Origin: Syntrophaceae bacterium CG2_30_49_12
Lineage (GTDB): Bacteria; Desulfobacterota; Syntrophia; Syntrophales; CG2-30-49-12
DNA length: 8,047 nucleotides
Assembly (NCBI GenBank): GCA_001873675.1
Contig: MNZP01000161.1
Span: 1-8,047, forward strand
Direction: 5' to 3'
A model generated the notes under the pieces. It saw nothing but the letters and a program-made list of their open reading frames with translations. It was not told the origin of the DNA and did not search any database. The translations under genes and the position numbers were made by a program. This document shows, piece by piece, positions 6,190-8,047 of this stretch; position 1 is the stretch's first letter; every line of letters starts with the position of its first letter.

Positions 6190-7761
6190 ATGGAAAAAGT
6201 ATTTTTTATCACCACGCCGATCTACTATGTCAACGCCTCCCCCCATATCGGTCATGCCTACACCACTATTGCCGCTGATGTCTTAACGAGGTATCACCGC
6301 CTTTCCGGCTACAGGACATTTTTTCTGACCGGAACGGATGAACACGGTGACAAGATTGCCCAGGCTGCTCAAAAGGCGAATGAAACCCCAAAGACATTTG
6401 CAGACCGCATCAGCAATCAGTTCAGAAATCTCTGGTCGGAACTTGGCATCAGCAACGATTATTTCATCAGGACAACCGATGCCGATCACATTGAGACGGT
6501 CAGGCTGATTCTGCAAAAGGTTTATGATGCGGGAGATATATATTTCGGAGAATACGAGGGATACTACTGTGTCGGTTGTGAGCGCTTCTATATGGAAAAA
6601 GAACTGCTGGATGGTCAATGCCCTGATCACCAGAGAGTGCCGGAATACCGGAAAGAGAGCAATTACTTTTTCAGGATGGGCAAATATCAGGAATGGCTCG
6701 TTCAATACATCAAAGGCCATCCCGATTTCATCAGACCGGAAAGATACAGAAATGAAGTCCTCGCCTTTCTCCGAGAACCGCTCGAGGACCTCTGTATCTC
6801 GAGACCGAAGGGAAGGCTAAGCTGGGGGATCACCCTTCCCTTCGATGAAGATTACGTGACCTATGTCTGGTTCGATGCCCTCATCAATTATATCACGGGA
6901 TTGGGCTGGCCTACCGGGGAAAGATTTGGAATTTTCTGGCCCCACGCCCGGCACCTGATCGCGAAAGATATCCTGAAACCCCACGGCATTTACTGGCCTA
7001 TTATGCTTAAGGCAGCAGGCATCGAACCTTACCGCCATCTCAATGTACATGGCTACTGGAATATCGGCCAGGGCAAGATGTCCAAAAGCCTGGGCAATGC
7101 GGTGCACCCCCTGGCATTGAAGGATAAATACGGACTGGAGCCTTTTCGCTATTTTCTCATGAGGGAAATGGTCTTTGGCCTTGATGCAAACTTTAATGAG
7201 GAGAGCTTTGTTAAAAGGATCAACGCCGATCTGGCAAATGACCTTGGTAATCTGGTGAGCAGGATCATGGCCATGTCCATAAAATACTGTGGCGGGAAGG
7301 CGCCTGCTGTCCCTACCCCCTCTGGGGAAGACAGGCCACTCTTTGCAGCGGCAGAAAAAGCTGTAGCCGAGGCAGAAAGGTTTTTTGCGCAGATCTCCCT
7401 GCACAGGGTATTGATTGCCACCTGGGAATTTATTAATCTGGTAAACAGGTACATTGTGGAAATAGAGCCCTGGACCATGGCTCCCGACCCCTCCCAGAGG
7501 GGAAGGCTGGAGATGGTCATCTATAACCTGTTAGAGTCCCTCCGTATCATTGCCGTTCTTATTTTGCCGTTTATGCCGGATTCAGCAAAAAAAATAATGG
7601 AGCAAATCGGGATCGGAGATATCGAGACCCAGGATTTCAAAAGTATCCGCAACTGGGGTGGCCTCCCGGCCGGGAATGCTCTGAGGCGTGCTCCTGCCCT
7701 CTTCCCCCGTGTCGCAAACAAAGAGGAAGAAGATACACCAGGGCCAGTTCTCGCGCCATAA
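6190..7761 (+). CDS. metG: Methionyl-tRNA synthetase, short form without the C-terminal tRNA-binding domain
   Basis: This class I synthetase of 523 residues charges tRNA-Met. It opens MEKVFFITTPIYYVNASPHI, with the HIGH signature as H19-I-G-H22. TGTDEHG (48-54) follows, then the connective peptide with one zinc knuckle (C127-x2-C130 and C144-P-D-H147). YVWFDALINYI (225-235), the HLIAKDI element (255-261; the family usually has Gly-Lys-Asp at this point) and K296-M-S-K-S300 complete the active site. The anticodon-binding helical domain (about 340-480) contains the W-FINLVNRYI and EPW-M elements. The chain stops shortly after ALFPRVANKEEEDTPGPVLAP. Many bacterial MetRS continue with a roughly 100-residue tRNA-binding (EMAP/Trbp111-like) domain; here there is none. 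The short form also occurs naturally, so the enzyme is probably active. A TatD-type gene often follows metG but is not found within the 190 nt downstream. Confidence 0.96.
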   Translation: MEKVFFITTPIYYVNASPHIGHAYTTIAADVLTRYHRLSGYRTFFLTGTDEHGDKIAQAAQKANETPKTFADRISNQFRNLWSELGISNDYFIRTTDADHIETVRLILQKVYDAGDIYFGEYEGYYCVGCERFYMEKELLDGQCPDHQRVPEYRKESNYFFRMGKYQEWLVQYIKGHPDFIRPERYRNEVLAFLREPLEDLCISRPKGRLSWGITLPFDEDYVTYVWFDALINYITGLGWPTGERFGIFWPHARHLIAKDILKPHGIYWPIMLKAAGIEPYRHLNVHGYWNIGQGKMSKSLGNAVHPLALKDKYGLEPFRYFLMREMVFGLDANFNEESFVKRINADLANDLGNLVSRIMAMSIKYCGGKAPAVPTPSGEDRPLFAAAEKAVAEAERFFAQISLHRVLIATWEFINLVNRYIVEIEPWTMAPDPSQRGRLEMVIYNLLESLRIIAVLILPFMPDSAKKIMEQIGIGDIETQDFKSIRNWGGLPAGNALRRAPALFPRVANKEEEDTPGPVLAP

Positions 7762-7815
7762 CGGCTCCGCATCACCTGCGCCCAAAGCCAACGAGAACTT
7801 TTGGTTAACTAAAAA

Positions 7816-7873
7816 CGCCGCGGCTTTGCCAGTCCATCTTCAGCCGCTGGTTGGACGAAGCCGCTACGCGGCG
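7816..7873. repeat. Bulged palindrome upstream of the recombinase
   Basis: CGCCGCG (7816-7822) pairs with CGCGGCG (7867-7873), GCTT (7823-7826) with AAGC (7858-7861), and GTCCA (7832-7836) with TGGAC (7852-7856). This gives about 16 bp in three blocks separated by asymmetric bulges, closing a 15-nt loop. An alternative smaller hairpin GCCGC-TAC-GCGGC (7860-7872) overlaps the right side. Such folded single-strand structures are typical of recombinase or transposase recognition ends. It probably belongs to the element that starts here, but this is inference from position. Confidence 0.6.
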
Positions 7874-7950
7874 GAAAAAAATCTCAAATTAGTGTATAAC
7901 TCCCATCATTGCCTAATTTCGGGCGCTATCAAAACAAAGGGAGGTATACC

Positions 7951-8047
7951 ATGAATCAAGCTGAAACGAATCGATTTAATGAGCTTTATCAGAGTCACCT
8001 GCGTTTGCTCAAGCTCCAGGGCAAAAGTCAGAAGACCATTGATGCCT
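7951..8047 (+). CDS. Tyrosine recombinase/integrase, N-terminal fragment (cut by window edge)
   Basis: Thirty-two codons are visible, starting MNQAETNRFNELY and continuing HLRLLKLQGKSQKTIDA. This is the helical core-binding (SAM-like) domain start of a tyrosine recombinase; the GKSQ-KTIDA pattern before a Tyr is typical. The catalytic domain lies beyond the window. A strong GGGAGG (7939-7944) six bases before the ATG supports the start. From memory, this N-terminus closely resembles integrases that sit directly upstream of an IS91-family (Y-type, HUH) transposase in some IS91-like elements. If so, a transposase gene should follow outside the window. No integron attC core or tRNA attachment site is seen nearby. 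Confidence 0.7.
   Translation, partial: MNQAETNRFNELYQSHLRLLKLQGKSQKTIDA

Larger units (their letters stand above)
7762..8047 (+). mobile_element. Left part of a probable IS91-like, integrase-carrying element
   Basis: Immediately after metG, gene content changes to a 189-nt non-coding stretch with a bulged palindrome and then an integrase gene with a strong ribosome binding site. No operon gene expected after metG is present. The exact left boundary cannot be set: I placed it at the metG stop, but it could lie anywhere from about 7740 to 7815. The right end and any transposase are outside the window. Confidence 0.45.

Noticed and set aside
7816..7873. Integron attC site
   Set aside because: The outer ends lack the RYYYAAC/GTTRRRY pair, and the visible integrase start does not look like IntI.
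7688..7954. 88-residue open frame overlapping the metG end
   Set aside because: It begins inside metG in another frame, runs through the palindrome and has no ribosome binding site or recognisable domain.

Overview
The window looks like chromosomal DNA of an anaerobic Desulfobacterota (former Deltaproteobacteria), probably of the Syntrophales or a relative. That is inferred from the gene content and order (tmk-holB-PSP1/ricT-metG, an Nfu-type scaffold next to a 2[4Fe-4S] ferredoxin, the MEP-pathway enzyme IspH) and the protein style; no rRNA or other direct taxonomic marker is present. All recognisable genes lie on the + strand.

Layout. Positions 1-164 hold no gene I can support. About 165-442 is a decayed 3' end of tlyA (rRNA 2'-O-methyltransferase), with an in-frame TAG at 206-208. 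Positions 443-548 hold an inverted array of 7-bp repeats running up to the start codon of a large gene at 549-2291. That gene encodes IspH fused in frame to a C-terminal UbiA-like polytopic membrane domain. Close behind follow a predicted lipoprotein (2311-2892), an Nfu-type Fe-S scaffold (2917-3141) and a 59-residue two-cluster ferredoxin (3172-3351), with gaps of 19-30 nt. After a 96-nt gap comes a DNA replication and translation block: tmk (3448-4092), holB (4227-5207), a PSP1/RicT-like protein (5225-6022) and metG (6190-7761). Positions 7762-7950 contain a bulged palindrome. At 7951 a tyrosine recombinase/integrase gene begins and runs off the right edge; its start resembles the integrases carried by some IS91-family elements.

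How the genes fit together. IspH makes IPP/DMAPP through an oxygen-sensitive [4Fe-4S] cluster, and the fused membrane domain belongs to a superfamily that uses polyprenyl diphosphates. The neighbouring Nfu scaffold and ferredoxin could plausibly supply the cluster and electrons. Tmk, HolB and MetG serve dTTP synthesis, clamp loading and Met-tRNA charging, and this order is a familiar bacterial neighbourhood.

The most unusual features are (i) the IspH-UbiA-like fusion, whose membrane half has lost the acidic residues of the first Asp-rich motif but keeps the second, and (ii) three intergenic arrays with different sequences but the same 7-bp period and the same architecture. In each, the left arm carries the complement of the heptamer, the right arm carries the heptamer itself, and the array ends within about 6-20 nt of the next start codon (ispH, holB, metG). 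Most units fit a degenerate heptamer NTRAMMY.
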